A stretch of DNA of 64,000 bases from Xylogone sp. PMI_703 (Eukaryota; Ascomycota; Leotiomycetes). Below the pieces are notes generated by a model. It was not told the DNA's origin. It saw only the letters and a list, made by a program, of their open reading frames with translations, and did not search any database. The position numbers and the translations under genes were made by a program. Position 1 is the first letter of the stretch; each line of letters opens with the position of its first letter. Positions 47,547 to 60,007 of this stretch are shown in pieces. Location of the stretch: the NCBI GenBank assembly GCA_021399445.1, contig JAJTUQ010000002.1:620001-684000 (forward strand). Reading direction: 5' to 3'.

Positions 47547-49038
47547 TTGTAGCTGCAGTTGGAGAATGGAATTGAGGTGGAAAATCGATGTTAATATGTG
47601 CAAACGCTAATGAATGAAAGGAACGAAAGTGGCTTGTCGGTTTGCACGGGTGTAAGAAATTCTGTACCAACGTCGTCTTGCTATTTTTAAAGCGGCTCAG
47701 CTCAGCAAGTATATAAAGTGTATATGAGATACAGTAATAATAGCAATTATTTGTGAAGTTTGGCAGCAAGAGCTCCCTTGTCATGCCGGAGGAATTCTAG
47801 TGCGATCGATGGAGCAGAGAGCTCGTCTCTGCCGCCAGCCCTATTTTATTCGTATCACCGTTCCTGTCCCAACAGGAGAACGGCGATTATCCGACTGGAT
47901 CAGAAAGGGAGGGCCCAAGTTGATGTGCTACTGTACAGAACCCATCGAACTGCGCTACTAGTTAGTGCAGTCTTACAGCTAGATAAAGTTAGATAATAAG
48001 CAAGCAATTAGCTATTACGTGGACTTCAGTGGCGTATCATGGTTTCCCTGTCATTGAGAACATCCCGTCTGCGGCTCCGCTCAATCTAGCAAAATGCCGT
48101 TAAGAGAAATCCATTATTCTTGCTTTAAGATGGAAATGCTTTGGCCTTTTGATTCTCCAAGCCGCATCCGGACCGGACTTCCTAAACGATCTATTGACGG
48201 CATTGGTCCTGTTAGCAACTACAGTGTTTGCGTTTTCTCGACACGGATAGTTAGTCCCCGAAGCTTTTGGTAGGGCTCCCTCTTGAGAGAGGTGTTAGTC
48301 GACTCTTGTATGGCTTAAGAAATACTTGGGGTTCTTAGCAGTAGGGTATATATAAGAATCCAGAGTCTAGTGACACACGCAGACTAAAGAGCCGGCAGTG
48401 ATCCCCGAGTGCTTGGCGACGATATCAAACAATGCAGTAGCATAATATTCACCTATCCTCTCGTCGGATTCTGCTAGTCTCTTCTTAGAGGAAATTCTCG
48501 TAGAGCAGTGCTCTGGATCCCGAAGTTGGTACCGGTACATGGTTAAGTCGCTTGGGCCATCGCGTTCGCTGATTATCAGTGTCATGACCCGCCTGGTTCT
48601 GACGTGAGATGGTATTTTCCATTCAGTCTACGGTACGGAATTGAAATCTGGAAAGGAGACGGGAAGTCGATGGATCGATAGCGTGGTCTGACTGAGCAGG
48701 GAGCAGCCACAAGGTCCAAGTGCGTTGATCGGACGCTTAATCAGAGCCTATGATTAGGAAAGCTGGCGATCCAGGGGGAGCTCATCAGCTACTGGAATGC
48801 CTCGGTAGTTTTGAAAAAAATTAAGAAAACTCCATCTATAATTTGTCGGCGTTGTTGCACAGCCCTACGGTGCGAGGATTGGCCAAGCAGACGCCATGAA
48901 CCAATGCATCAAGGCCTGAGATAGGACATCGCTCGCGCGTAGACTATGCGCCGAGATAGCAAGAGCATGCAAGCGCCATCGGTAATTAGATCAGTAGTTC
49001 CAGTCACACAACCCAGGTTTCCGAACATGTATTGCAAA

Positions 49039-49066
49039 GTACCGTACCGTACTGTACTGTACCGTA
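49039..49066. repeat. Short tandem repeat, unit GTACC/GTACT (5 nt)
   Basis: Five and a half units of a 5-nt repeat are seen. Each unit holds the self-complementary GTAC, so the array can pair with itself. It lies in the non-coding desert. Confidence 0.8.
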
Positions 49067-51499
49067 GAGCCCAAAATGATGGAACGGAGACTGACTGAAC
49101 TGCAGCACCGGACAGGGTGCGGGTTGAGATACGCTATGACCCTTTTTCAACCTATGCTGTTACCCAGCCTATGGCCCTTCATTCCGAGCGCTTTGGCCCT
49201 ATGACGTTGTGCCGCGGGGTAATCTCTGCAGGCCGCAAGGTACAAAAGCAACCATCCCATCCCACTGGCCCACTCCCACGGGATACACTCACAGTATACA
49301 GTACAGCACGGCCAGCGGGTGTACAAAAGGATGACAAACGGATTCAGTTGCTTTTGTCCTGAAGCAGTCCGCGCTGACTTCTATATTTTCCTCTTCTGAT
49401 GATATGATACGGCTTGAGACTGAGGTTCCCACATCTCTGGAACGCATAAATCTCTCACGTCTAGACTTGCCTGGTCTTTGCCTGCAGCCGCTGTTTTGTG
49501 CTGTTAGGGCTTGATGGGACCGTGCTTGAGTGAGCTGGGCAACAGAATTAGATAAGCCGCCATTTCGACCACAACTTACTTTAGCTTAGTTAGCAGCTAG
49601 CTCTGGAGCACGAGCTAGACTTTAGCATGAGCTGCCCTATCCGCAAGGAGACGAACAACCCCGGGGTTGCGCACGTGTTGGGGATAGAGGCGCTTTGGGC
49701 CAGGAGTGACAGATAAAGTGGACGACAACAGTGAAACCAAATATGCCAGCTAATTAAGTGCTCAATGGTAGCGTAACGGACAGTAGCCCGCATCCTCAAG
49801 CCATCAAGGTGTCGACGTACCTGCATTCCTCTGTTCTCCTGCCTCCTCTTCCTCCTACCTTCCCTGCGACGGTAACTACTGCTGTAGGCAACTGCTACCT
49901 AGGGATCCCGTACCTTCCTCCATCTCTTTCCCGATCCATTTCTTACTTCGTGACAGTAGTGTGTTTTGTTTTTTCCCTAGCGTTTGCTTTCTCCATCCGC
50001 CATCATCGAGGGAAATGCCCCATGTTTGTTGAACAGCATCCGTTTTCGATGTTACGGTAGAACTCGTGGCTATGAATAATCCACCCCTGGTCCAAGACAT
50101 TTTCTCTACTCCAGGCGCCTCCAGCGTGCCCCGCGCCCTGCAGGCAAGGCACCGCCCAATGAAGGTGCTGCCAGATCTACACCGCCTGCACCTAGTCCGT
50201 GCTTCAAGAGCCTTATGGTTGCACTGTAGCAGCACGACATCGATGGCCGATGGCGCTGTCTCTGGATCCCCGAAGAGGTGCTGACGGTCACTCTTGGGCG
50301 CAGGGTGCAGGTGTTCTTCTGTTCCTGTGCCTGTGCCAGTTGAATTCTTTATGTTACCTCTTGTTCGAGTACTACTCGGCAAAACTGCCTTGGGTCCTGG
50401 AATGGGAGATATCCTCACTCGCCTCAGAAGCCTCAGCCCTCTCTCGTACGGTCGTACGCTGGCCTGATTGCAGGTACCGAGCTGCTGCTAACGGCCAGTC
50501 CGTCGAGCCAGGGTGGTCACCAGTCTGGCCGGTTTCGTTTCCTCAGTCTGGGACACACAATGTCTGTGGGCCGGCGTGTCTGTGAGTCGAGGGTCGTGTT
50601 GCTTGGACTCTCACAAGCCTCCATGCCAGCAACAGCCTCGCGATAACCTCCTTCCTACTGGATCGTCCTGTGATGTCGCAAGGATGTGCTGAGTCGCAGA
50701 TTCAATACTAGGCCAGATCAAAAAAGGCCACGGACGACGTGCTTGACAGGCGCGGTACCGGTGGTGATGCGGTTGCAAAAGGGCCAGCACCGGCTCGCAC
50801 CCCTCCCCAGCCCAGCCAAGCCTGGCGTACCACAGAGCTCCCAGAACAGCATCCGGCTATGCGGCGAGGCCCTGGCAGCCCCCAGCGAGCGAACCCACCC
50901 ATTCACCCTCCACTGAACAGCCGTTGCATCTGCCCCTAGCCCCCCTGCGGCGTGCGCTGCCTTCCCTCTGCCGGCAGGGGGTCTCCGGGACTTGCAGAGG
51001 GGCTCGGTGGAGCTTGGAGGCCTCTGCTCCCCGGGCAGACGAGGGTGAAAGTGACCTTCTCACGCTCCTCGAGGTACCGTATTACCATCTTCCCCTAGCA
51101 CCCAGAGCACAAGATTTCGAGTCACGCCCCGCCGCGCTGCCAGAAATGGGGATCAGCCTCGCAGCTGCAGCATGGACGTTTTGGACCAACCTTAATAGTC
51201 CCGCATATGCGTCCTTGCTACAGAGAAAAAAGATTGCGTGTCTGCCCCTCCCTTATTCTCACCTACCTTCTCTGTCTTTTTCCGATCCCAGCCAAGCCAG
51301 CATACGTGTTTACGAAACTCACTCCTGGCCCTCTCTCCTCTTCCTCTCTCTTTACCGGGATCTAGCCTGCATTGAAGATTCACTTGCCCGAGTCGATCTT
51401 CCTCCTCCTTCTCTAACCTCTCCAGCTCTTGACGAGGAATTGCGAGCCGTCTTAGACAGAGCTTTCTAGCTCCAGCAAGCAGGGCCCACCACAACCATC

Positions 51500-51510
51500 T
51501 ATATATAAAA
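51500..51510 (+). promoter_or_regulatory. TATA box of the 52-residue gene
   Basis: TATATATAAAA is a near-consensus TATA element, about 100 nt upstream of a 5'-UTR intron donor and 195 nt upstream of the start codon. Transcription would be expected to start near 51530-51545. Confidence 0.6.
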
Positions 51511-51604
51511 CGTCATACAGTACTTGTCTTGGATTTCGATAGACCTGCTCTTAGGACAACAATCTTCTGCTTCTAATAGTACTGTTCAACATTCAACTGC
51601 AATT

Positions 51605-51678
51605 GTATGTCACGTCTCTCTCTGTCCATATTTATTCTGCTCTGACTTACTCCGCGAGACTAACTGCTTCCTGAACAG
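51605..51678 (+). other. Predicted 5'-UTR intron of the 52-residue gene
   Basis: The GTATGT donor at 51605, CTAAC branch at 51660-51664 and ACAG acceptor at 51675-51678 are all near consensus. The intron ends 27 nt before the start codon. Alternatively it joins an upstream coding exon, but no upstream ATG gives a recognisable extension. Confidence 0.6.
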
Positions 51679-51705
51679 GATTATACCCTTCTTCACATCT
51701 GCAAC

Positions 51706-51864
51706 ATGTGCGAATACACCAAGAACTACTACATCTATACCACCTGTCTCGATCCTGGAGCACACTACTTCTCGACCTCTTTCGATGGAGACAAGAGCCA
51801 TAGCTGCGACAAAAGCCCTCATGAACGATATATTGTTGTACCAGGTCAATGTCCATTGTGCTGA
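51706..51864 (+). CDS. Small conserved-looking cysteine-containing protein, 52 residues
   Basis: One exon of 53 codons, too short for common ORF cut-offs. It opens MCEYTKNYYIYTTC and closes HERYIVVPGQCPLC before TGA. It has five cysteines (2, 14, 34, 49, 52) and several aromatic residues. The paired Cys ends (MC... and CPLC) resemble short fungal proteins that I recall as unnamed and that may bind a metal or form a redox pair. There is no signal peptide, so it is probably intracellular. Support comes from the TATA box at 51500, a good 5'-UTR intron and the non-random sequence. Its isolation in a 10-kb desert suggests heavy transcriptional control. Function unknown. Confidence 0.7.
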   Translation: MCEYTKNYYIYTTCLDPGAHYFSTSFDGDKSHSCDKSPHERYIVVPGQCPLC

Positions 51865-52390
51865 CAACCGGGGATTGCGAAAGCGTAACTACCATAACTA
51901 CCATGATAGCAGATTACACCGCTACCGCAGCGTCTCAGGCTACGTGCTACGTGTATGTGCATGAGCCACCTTCCTTGCTTTGCAAGAAACCAGGCCAATA
52001 TATCTTCAAGGAACACAATTTATGCTTTCATCCGAAAAGAGTGCACCCCTGGTAGGGACGTTGGAGGTGGTATAGATAAAGATCTCATTACTTGGGACGA
52101 TGGTCACGGCCTGGACGCTTGTTCTTCCTTTTAGACGCTTCCACACTATCTTCTTCTTTTTCCCTTATGACTGGATCAGCTGGGCTTCCGGGCAGAAAAC
52201 TCATGAGTAGAATTTTATAGGAGTTTGGTTTACTTAGTGTTATACTGCATACGGGATCTGTGGGAAATGGCTTGGAAAGGGCATGGTAGCAAGGGGTTCA
52301 GGAACCTAGTTCGGTTTTTCTTATTGTGCTTTGATGTGTTTTTTTTTGGTCGATTTTATGGCATGATGATATCCACTCTTGCATATATTC

Positions 52391-52418
52391 TCTGTCTGTC
52401 TGTCTGTTCGTCCGTTCG
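52391..52418. repeat. Microsatellite (TCTG)n grading to TCCG/TTCG
   Basis: Four TCTG units are followed by degenerate TTCG and TCCG units. The repeat is simple and non-coding. Confidence 0.8.
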
Positions 52419-55400
52419 TACCATGGTTGTTGTCCGCGCGCGTGCTTGGGGTTCTGCATCGGTATATGTCCCCGGGGGCAAAATGGCAGCTGGCTGAAGG
52501 AGATTGGGGTGACACTGAGCAGATTTTGGCTCGGCTGCATTCGCAAGGCCCACTCGAAATAGAGCGGTCCTCCGCATAGTGGCCACATGTACCGCCCGGC
52601 AGCGACCCTGAGAGGAAAGCCATGCCAACCTGGGGAGCATAAACAGGTCTGGCGGCGGGTATAAGCGCTAGGAAGGGCGGGAAGACCAGGAGAGTGAGAT
52701 GAACTATTACAGCAAATGGGTAAGCAGATTTGGTCTAGCTCTGGCAAACTCATGATTGCATGATTCTCGTACCGTTTTGCGCTGTTATTTAAGAGTGTAA
52801 GAAAGCGTATCCGGTCTGAGCCCCGGTAGGATTCGGGATATGGAGCTGGGATTGTCCTTGCCCAGCTTTGGTGAGGACTGGATGTTGGCTCTAGCGAATG
52901 CAGTCTGTCTAGTATCAGATCGACCAGGGGCCTCAAACCTGAGATGCGCCGTACGCTGCGGATCTGAGTATAGCGAGGTTAACTACAACAATAAAGCAGC
53001 GACGCAGCAAGCTGGGATACGTCCTCGTTCTCCTGTGACAGTGAGGATAAGTGAAGAAGAATAAATCCGACCAGGACACGATGGGGAAACAATTCACATA
53101 GAAGAGCACTCCTCGGCTGTTGAGTGGGCAGAAAGGGTCGCAATTAGGCGCTCGGGCGAAGGCGGCAAGGCGGGCAGATGGTTGGCCAGGGTTGCTGCCG
53201 TGCGCCTGCATCGGCCGCTCCACAAGTCCCCCTGGCCCCTAATTCCTGCCGTCGATCATGGATAGATATCTGTTATCTGGAGGTGAATGCCTGTTGCTGC
53301 ATGCATGCATACGATCCCGCAGCTGCAGCATCTCCTACACAAGCTATGGTTCGCCCATCCATAGCGACCAGGCGCGATGTTACCGGGAGAGTGGCCTCGA
53401 TCATGCTTCCCTGGCGGGGTAGCTGCTATTACGAAAATAAAAAATACACTGATACAGTACATGTCGTCTCAGTTCGCGGGGTCGAGGCATGAATTGGGAG
53501 GATTTGGATGTCACCCTCTCTCCACAGCGTAACACAGCGCCCTCTTCCTCGGGCTTTGTGTGGGTCATCATGTTCAATCTTTTTTACTCCTATCCTCACC
53601 TCCGGGAAGCACTGTAGCAATTAGACTTCGAGGCAACAGCGGCTTTGTGACATAGATTGCTGTGGGTCTCAAGGCTAAGACGAACAGCTCTGTATGACGC
53701 CGGAAAATACATGCTGCGATTTTGAGCTCAAGACCAAGCTTGATAATCACACTTTTCCAGGTACTGTGCGAGGTCCTAGTACCTCAGCGGGGCCGAGATC
53801 TGGCTGGCGAGATGATTATGAGACGAGGCAGAGGTACAATGTGTGAGGAGGTTTGCTGGTAGAGAAGCGTGGAACGCTGAGCACAGCAACCAAAGCAACA
53901 AGGCATTGTCTTTCACGGGACCATGACCGCTGGTATCACTCATCAACCACCTACCCAGATCTTATCTCGGATATGGGAATAGACAGAGCTAGTGTTTTGG
54001 CGTGGCTCCAGCCTGAAACTGGGGGTTGTACTGGCCTACAAGTCTAGTGCTTGCTAGCTACTCGCAACTACTGCCTTGATGGGTGTTTGTCAGGTGGAGT
54101 TTCTTTCCTCCTAGCGATGTATAATGAATATGACACCGGGCAGCTGCCACTGGCTCGGGTTTCGTTGAGTTACCAGTTACGAGTAATTACAGTAGCAAAA
54201 TGCAAATGCAGCGAGGTGCCTGCAGAGCGAAGCCAGGGGACCTTGCGCCAATATCCCCCTGCAGACGATGCGCGATCTGGGGCTGGCTCCCTCATTGTGA
54301 CTCTGCTGGACGGAGATGGTACGGCATCGCTATGAAGTGGCACGTACGCAATGGTGCAGCAGAGAAGGAGGCAGGCCATGCATTTTCGCATGATGGCGAT
54401 CTCATGAGAATGCTACCGTACCATATGCCAGGCCGCGTGTGGTAGGATTGCTTGGGATTAGATTAGAGTTGCGCGACGACGGCCGGGTGAGGCTGTCACG
54501 CTATCACACTGTTTACGGTACTTTCTCCCAGCTACATGGTCTCCGGTACTCTGGAGAGAGGATTGTGCTCGTTTGCTGATCAAGTTTACTTTTTTTCGGT
54601 GACAATATCTCGACGTCTTACCCTACACAAACGCAATGGAGTTGAGCTTAGTATTCTAGACCTCAACCGCTGAGACGGACTCGCCGGACTTGCCCTCTCC
54701 CCGCGATACGTGAGAATAGTTAATGAAAAAGGCACAGCACGGAGCTCACGGAGCAGCACGTCAAGCACAAGCATCATTCCCTAACCCGTACACTTATCTC
54801 CGCGTTCCAGAAACCAAAGCCCGAGGAACTTTTGTTTCTTCTCTATTTTTGCTTCCTGATTTCTTGGGGGGGTTCGCCTCGCCAGATCCTGCCCGTTTTA
54901 CTAGCTGCTTAGGCTGTTTAGTTGATTTATGCATTAGCAGCCAGCTGGGGCTCTCGCTCTGGGGCCAGACCGCGCCAGCACCAGAGGACCGTCCCGTGGG
55001 AAACCAGCCAACGAACAAGCCAATCAACCACCGGTTTACATGTGGTAGTCCAGCCTTGCATTCCGGGTGCTTGATATCTGCTTCAGGATCCAAGAGAGTT
55101 TGTAGTTCTGTAGCCGTTCACATAAGTACTCGCAGTTTTCGGCATTACCTTACTTCTTCAGAGATGCTTCATAGGGTTAAACTCCTTTTGGAGGGGGTTC
55201 TTCAGGAAGTAGTACGTACAGCGATGCGGCAATCCCTCCGGCAGTGCTCAATCTGGTACGAACAATGGTGTTATTGCATAGCGGTGATCATCATCTCTTT
55301 CCAACTACGGACGACGAACACTTATGCGTCCTATGGAGAAAGATCGTATTCATTGTCCTTTGATAGGTGCCAGGACCCGGGATTGGGTTCCTTCTTCTTC

Positions 55401-56265
55401 TGTTAGGATAATGGTAACTGATGGGGGAAGTGAGAAGTTACTTTTAGCTGAACGTTACAATTACCGTAGCCTCATGCTACAGTACCGGGCCTGGACCAAC
55501 CCAAGCAAGAGCAAAACACCCAATCACCCCTTGACATGTGATTCTTGGGTGTAAATCTAGCTCTCACATAAGGCTGGGGCATGGTAATCTCCCATCTAGC
55601 ACGGGCTGAGCAAAACGGGCGTGAAAACTAGGAAGTCCGCCCGGGCTACCTTGATTTCCTTTCACAAAAACAGCACAGCAGGTGAGAAGAGATGGAAATC
55701 TCGTCATTTGTTCAGCACCAGGTCGCTGCATTAGGAGCAGTACCTGAAATCTAACATTCATCTCAAGTGGAAACGAACGCAGTAATACTGTATGACCTAA
55801 TCAAACTTGTCGCAATCCGGTTGGTGAGGAATACGCATACTGTGTACACAAACCACCTGAGTCCAGGGATGCCTCCTCGCGCCATACGGGTACGGAGTGC
55901 AGTACTACCACAGGATTACAAGGGAGCCTTTTATTTTCCGCGGAAGCTTCCAAAGCTTCCATTTTCCAAATCACGCTGACGAAGCTGAGCTGCCACGTAC
56001 GTCATGCTTTATTTTTGGGTTTTAGGAAAATTAGATTAAGTTTTGTGTTCTCTCCCATCAAGATCCCGGTACGGTTGTTTATGCTCACGGTCCTTAATTT
56101 CATTTCCCGGGTACCAGAAACGATCATGGCGGCACCCCCACAGCGAAACTACGGTAAAGTACTTACCCCTCCGGTTCTCGAAAAGAGAAACGAAACGAAA
56201 CAAAAGAAGAAAAAAGAAACATTCCAAAAGAAAAGTTCCATGGTGGACTCTGGGACGTTCTCCCA

Positions 56266-56290
56266 GGTATTGGTACTGGTACCGGTACCG
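56266..56290. repeat. Short tandem repeat, unit GGTAYY (6 nt)
   Basis: Four units, GGTATT, GGTACT, GGTACC and GGTACC, run head to tail. The motif again centres on GTAC, as at 49039-49066. Confidence 0.8.
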
Positions 56291-57744
56291 TACTGAATAC
56301 GAAGCTATTAAAATCCGGTTTCAAAAGGCATTTTTTTGCGGTAATTTAGTGGATTGGGTCACTACATGCGTCTTACTGTACAGTACTTCTTTCGACCCAC
56401 TGGTTATGTTAATGTGGGTGGGATTAATTTGTCATAGCCATCTAGCTGTCACTGGTACTTGTCATATTTTGGGGGAACCCAGGAAGCACGAGGCAGGGAG
56501 GTTTATATTTCAGGATCCGATGTTCAGGCGGACATGCCGTGCGGTTTGGTAACAACTACTGCATGCAGTCGACATTGGTTTCGTTCGCTTTGGATGTCCC
56601 ATCTGATATCTCGCTAGGTAAGACCTCTTTTTATTTTATTGCTGTGTGATTGCAGTGATGAAATGGAGGCATGAGTCTAAGATTGGTGGGCTCTACGTGA
56701 GTTTATGCATACCTTTGGGCAAATTGTGAAGGGTTGATATAGACGTTGCAAAGTGCACTGTAAAAGGCTCTGCCAGATTTATGGACTCCAAAGATATTAC
56801 ATGGAGGTTCAATACGCAAAATAGACATGTATTCGAAATAGTTCGTGTAGCCAGAATTATGCCCAGAAGAAATTGTACTAAATAAAACGAGTAAAGCATC
56901 TAGGTTGCGTATCAATAGCTCCTTCACCTCCTGAATCTCAACTCCTTCCAACAAGCTCCCTCACCAAGAACCTCAGACACTGTCAATATACAGAGGTACC
57001 GCGCCAAGGCAATATCTCCAAAAGAGGAAATACCAATCGCCCTAGAGACTTTACACTTTCCCAAACAGTTAGTTCTATATAGCCCCAAATAAGAAAGCAC
57101 CATACAACACAGAGCGGCGCTGTTACCGTATAATGTAATGGTCAGGACAAGTTCGTGTTCGCGGGAGGGAAGGAATAATAAGTCTAATGGGTGAAGTGAA
57201 TACTGACATTAGCAGAGATGTAGGCGACAGCCCGGCGGATCGGCTGTGGAAGTCCGAACTCTTTTCTTACTCGAATCTTCTTTTTTTCTATATATTTCTC
57301 CAGCTGTTGAATTATGTTTTTTCTTTCTTGTCAGTTTATAGAATACAAATCTAGGAATCACCTTGTGATACGCAATAAGAGCGCTGTGATGGCACGGTGA
57401 CCAGGTCGGATTGTTGCGTTGGAGATGCCAGGCATGATTGGTTTTTGATACTGTGAGGAGATATGTAGAGTGTTGAGAACGCGCGTCAAGCTATAGATGT
57501 ATGACTCGAACTCTTTTGTCGACCAGGCAATTTGTTTAGATCTGCTGTTGTTGAAGTTGATCTGCTTTGATATTTGAGAGTCAAGAAGTGCTATAGTCTT
57601 CAAAAAAGATATAGCAGTGTTCTCTCTTTAAGAGCTTTCTAATCTGAATGGACTCCTGACCATGAAAAATTTCTATTGTTCCTCTACTGCCGCTCTAGAT
57701 TCCTATTATCTGCTTCTCCATATAATTATGACATACTATAGTTT

Positions 57745-59307
57745 CTAGGCTCCCAAACTCAAAAGCCTCTCTTTCAAAAAGGAAGTCATATTGGTCACAA
57801 ACCCCTCTTCTAGAGATCCTTCCTGCCACCCAATACTCACTACCAAAGGCCCGTCTCGTAGGCTCACGACACTCAAGCCAATGGCCGGCCCCACTACCAT
57901 TCCACACTGGGAGAAAACCAGCTTCTCTAACCGCAGCACTTGCTTTCCATCTCCAGGGAACGATGGCCCGAAGTCCGCAACCCCTACATTTGATATCTCG
58001 TATGTGGTGCTTCTCTTCCTATTCATGGCTGCATTACAGGCCGCCACATGGTCAGTCACTGCGGCTGCTTCCCTCAATGGAGCTGGTCCGCCACACTCTG
58101 CTTCAATAAGCTTCAGCTCTGTCTCGATCTCGTCCCGGAACTGCTTGGCTATTGGCAAACTTGCCTCAAAATCATCAACCGCATCGGGCTTTGCATTGCG
58201 AATCGCAGAGATGACATTCCGATCCCACGTAGAGACGATGTAGCTTATGTGATTCACCATTTCGTCCTTCGAGATCTTGGTAAATGGACGGAGGGTATAA
58301 GGCGTGACAGCCACAAAAGTAGGCGAAGCTGGATGTGTCCTGGATAGATAGATTACCAGTAGAGCATGGAGAAGAGCAGTTATTGTTGTGTTTAGGTGAC
58401 GGGCTTTTGCTAAGATTTGTCGAACATTAGCACCGGGTATCGTGAGGATCTGAAGCTTTGATGCATAGGCTGCATGAGACGGGAGATGAGGCTTGGGGCC
58501 CGTCCATATTTCTGGACCGTTGGTTTTGTCACTTTTCGTAGTGGCTATTGTTGCTGTCTCAGATTTTTCAATAGCTGGTGTGATATTCAGGAAATTTTCT
58601 ACTAGGAGTGGCGCCGGAGTGCTCGAAAGGACAACATAGGGCCACTCAACGGCTAGATCAGATTCAGAAAGTAAGATACCTTGCATCAAGTAACCGTAAA
58701 GTGACTTGTGAAATGCTACACAGCTTAGCCCGTCTGAAATTGCATGCTGAGAAACATAAATGAGATCGACTGCTAAACTCTCCGTGCCATGAACCACCAC
58801 GAAAAGCTTCCAAGCCGGTTTCCGGGTCTGGTCTACGAAAAGATATTCATGTGCTTTACCAATCTCGTTGGACAGTATTGCATCTCCGTCATTGTCTTCA
58901 ACATGACGAAGTTCTACCACATCTTCCCAGCGAATCTTTTCCTGTCTCCAGAATTGAGCATCGGATTCCTCCGTTCGGTTAAGGAGACCATAGCTCAATA
59001 CCGGATGCCGTTGAAGATTCTTGTTCAGTGCATACTTTAGAAGCGAGATAAAGCTTTGAAGAGATAAGGTGAAATGATACTGAGCTGTGACGGCACATGA
59101 ACGGTAGTGCCCCGCAGTTTGGCGGGCTGCATAGTGTCTTCCCAGAATACCTTTATGAGTGTTAATAAGATATTTCATACTCGCACTGGATTTGTAGGAA
59201 TTTGTAAAGATGATTCACCATCCATAGAAGCGGCATTGTGAAGGAGATAAGATAGACATTACGGATTAGATAGACTTACCTGCTGGAATACCAGAGTAGC
59301 TACCCAT
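57745..59307 (-). CDS. Alcohol O-acetyltransferase-like enzyme (AATase family)
   Basis: Exons 59307-59280 and 59150-57745 give 477 residues. The short first exon (MGSYSGIPA) joins at GILGRHYAARQTAGHYRSCAV, which resembles the start of fungal AATase-family proteins. The acyltransferase signature HAISDG (145-150, HxxxDG) is present, with the catalytic His145 in the position expected for this CoA-dependent fold. The C-terminal domain contains SNVGVADFGPSF and QCGMVVGPAIGLSVVS. Such enzymes acetylate alcohols, amines or sterols with acetyl-CoA; yeast Atf1/Atf2 make isoamyl acetate. The gene is divergent from a branched-chain aminotransferase. Substrate is unknown, and a secondary-metabolite role is possible. 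Confidence 0.8.
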
Positions 59308-60007
59308 TTTGTATTCAAGAGTGTCTTATAGATAAAGAGATGTGATGGTACAATAAGGAGTGAAAAAAAGTTAGATGATTAAGCGGAAGCTTGAGACATT
59401 TGGTGTACTTAAGAGACATACATACAGGCACACATATACATAATAAAAATCTACCTGCTAATTCTTAGGAGTATACTGTGACTCATCTTGAGATTCTCAA
59501 TGGATTGAAGTCTCTAGAAGCGTCAGTATCACTGCAAACATGTGTATCAACTTCAACAGCCTGGAGGTTCGAATTCGTGTTCGTATTGGCGCCCCGCGCG
59601 CCCTTGGAGCTTATCGGAAGGGCGAGGAGCGGGGAGATTGACTCATCTGAATGCGGTTACTCTTTCCCCCATGTATTGCATTTGCAACGTAAAGGATATG
59701 GGTGATTGGTCCTCATTTTCTTTTTCCTACTTTTTTACTCGTTATGGTAAATGGAGTTCCTGTAATGTTATTATCATGAGTATATACGGGAGATAAAATC
59801 ATATTCTTGATCAACCATTATCCCTTGGCTTCTGCTTATCGTGAGCTTCATTGCTAGCTGACCCCGCCGTATGTCCATAGAGAGGGTTGATTAATATACA
59901 GAGTATCCGTTTATAGGTCTACAACTTAATACCAGAGAAATGAGTATATCCAGACGATTCCACTATAACTCAACACAGAGTAATACTAAGAGGCCATAGC
60001 TATAAAA
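59308..60007. promoter_or_regulatory. Divergent promoter between the acetyltransferase and the aminotransferase
   Basis: About 0.7 kb lies between the two genes and holds both promoters. It may also include the first exon of the aminotransferase, because an ATG at 59940 is followed by a GTATAT donor. No regulator site was identified. Confidence 0.5.

Larger units (their letters stand above)
47547..51704. other. Gene-poor stretch, about 4.2 kb, left part of the desert
   Basis: No reading frame here resembles a known family. The sequence is mixed in composition, with a visibly G+C-rich patch at about 50.7-51.1 kb and a period-5 GTACC/GTACT repeat at 49039-49066. A strong TATA box at 51500-51510 belongs to the small gene that follows. 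The largest frames (near 49876-50418 and 50924-51469) have biased composition and overlap frames on the other strand, so they were not called. Confidence 0.5.
51865..57744. other. Gene-poor stretch, about 5.9 kb, right part of the desert
   Basis: I find no protein-coding gene with family resemblance, no tRNA and no terminal repeats of a transposon. Visible features are a CTGT microsatellite at 52391-52414, a GGTACC-type repeat at 56266-56290, repeated GTAC motifs and a GAAGCTTCC duplication at about 55943-55962. A 227-codon frame at 54723-55406 is the longest but has no domain pattern. The first part includes the 3' UTR of the 52-residue gene. Confidence 0.5.

Noticed and set aside
49876..50418. 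Minus-strand 180-codon frame
   Set aside because: Repetitive GTGTGTG-type and biased residues, overlapped by several frames on both strands; looks like chance.
50924..51469. 181-codon frame upstream of the small gene
   Set aside because: Composition is Leu/Pro/Ser/Arg-biased from G+C-rich promoter-like DNA, no domain is seen and it overlaps the TATA region's upstream sequence.
54723..55406. 227-codon frame in the desert
   Set aside because: No recognisable domain, signal peptide or splice context; the opposite strand is also open in part. A homology search could revive it.
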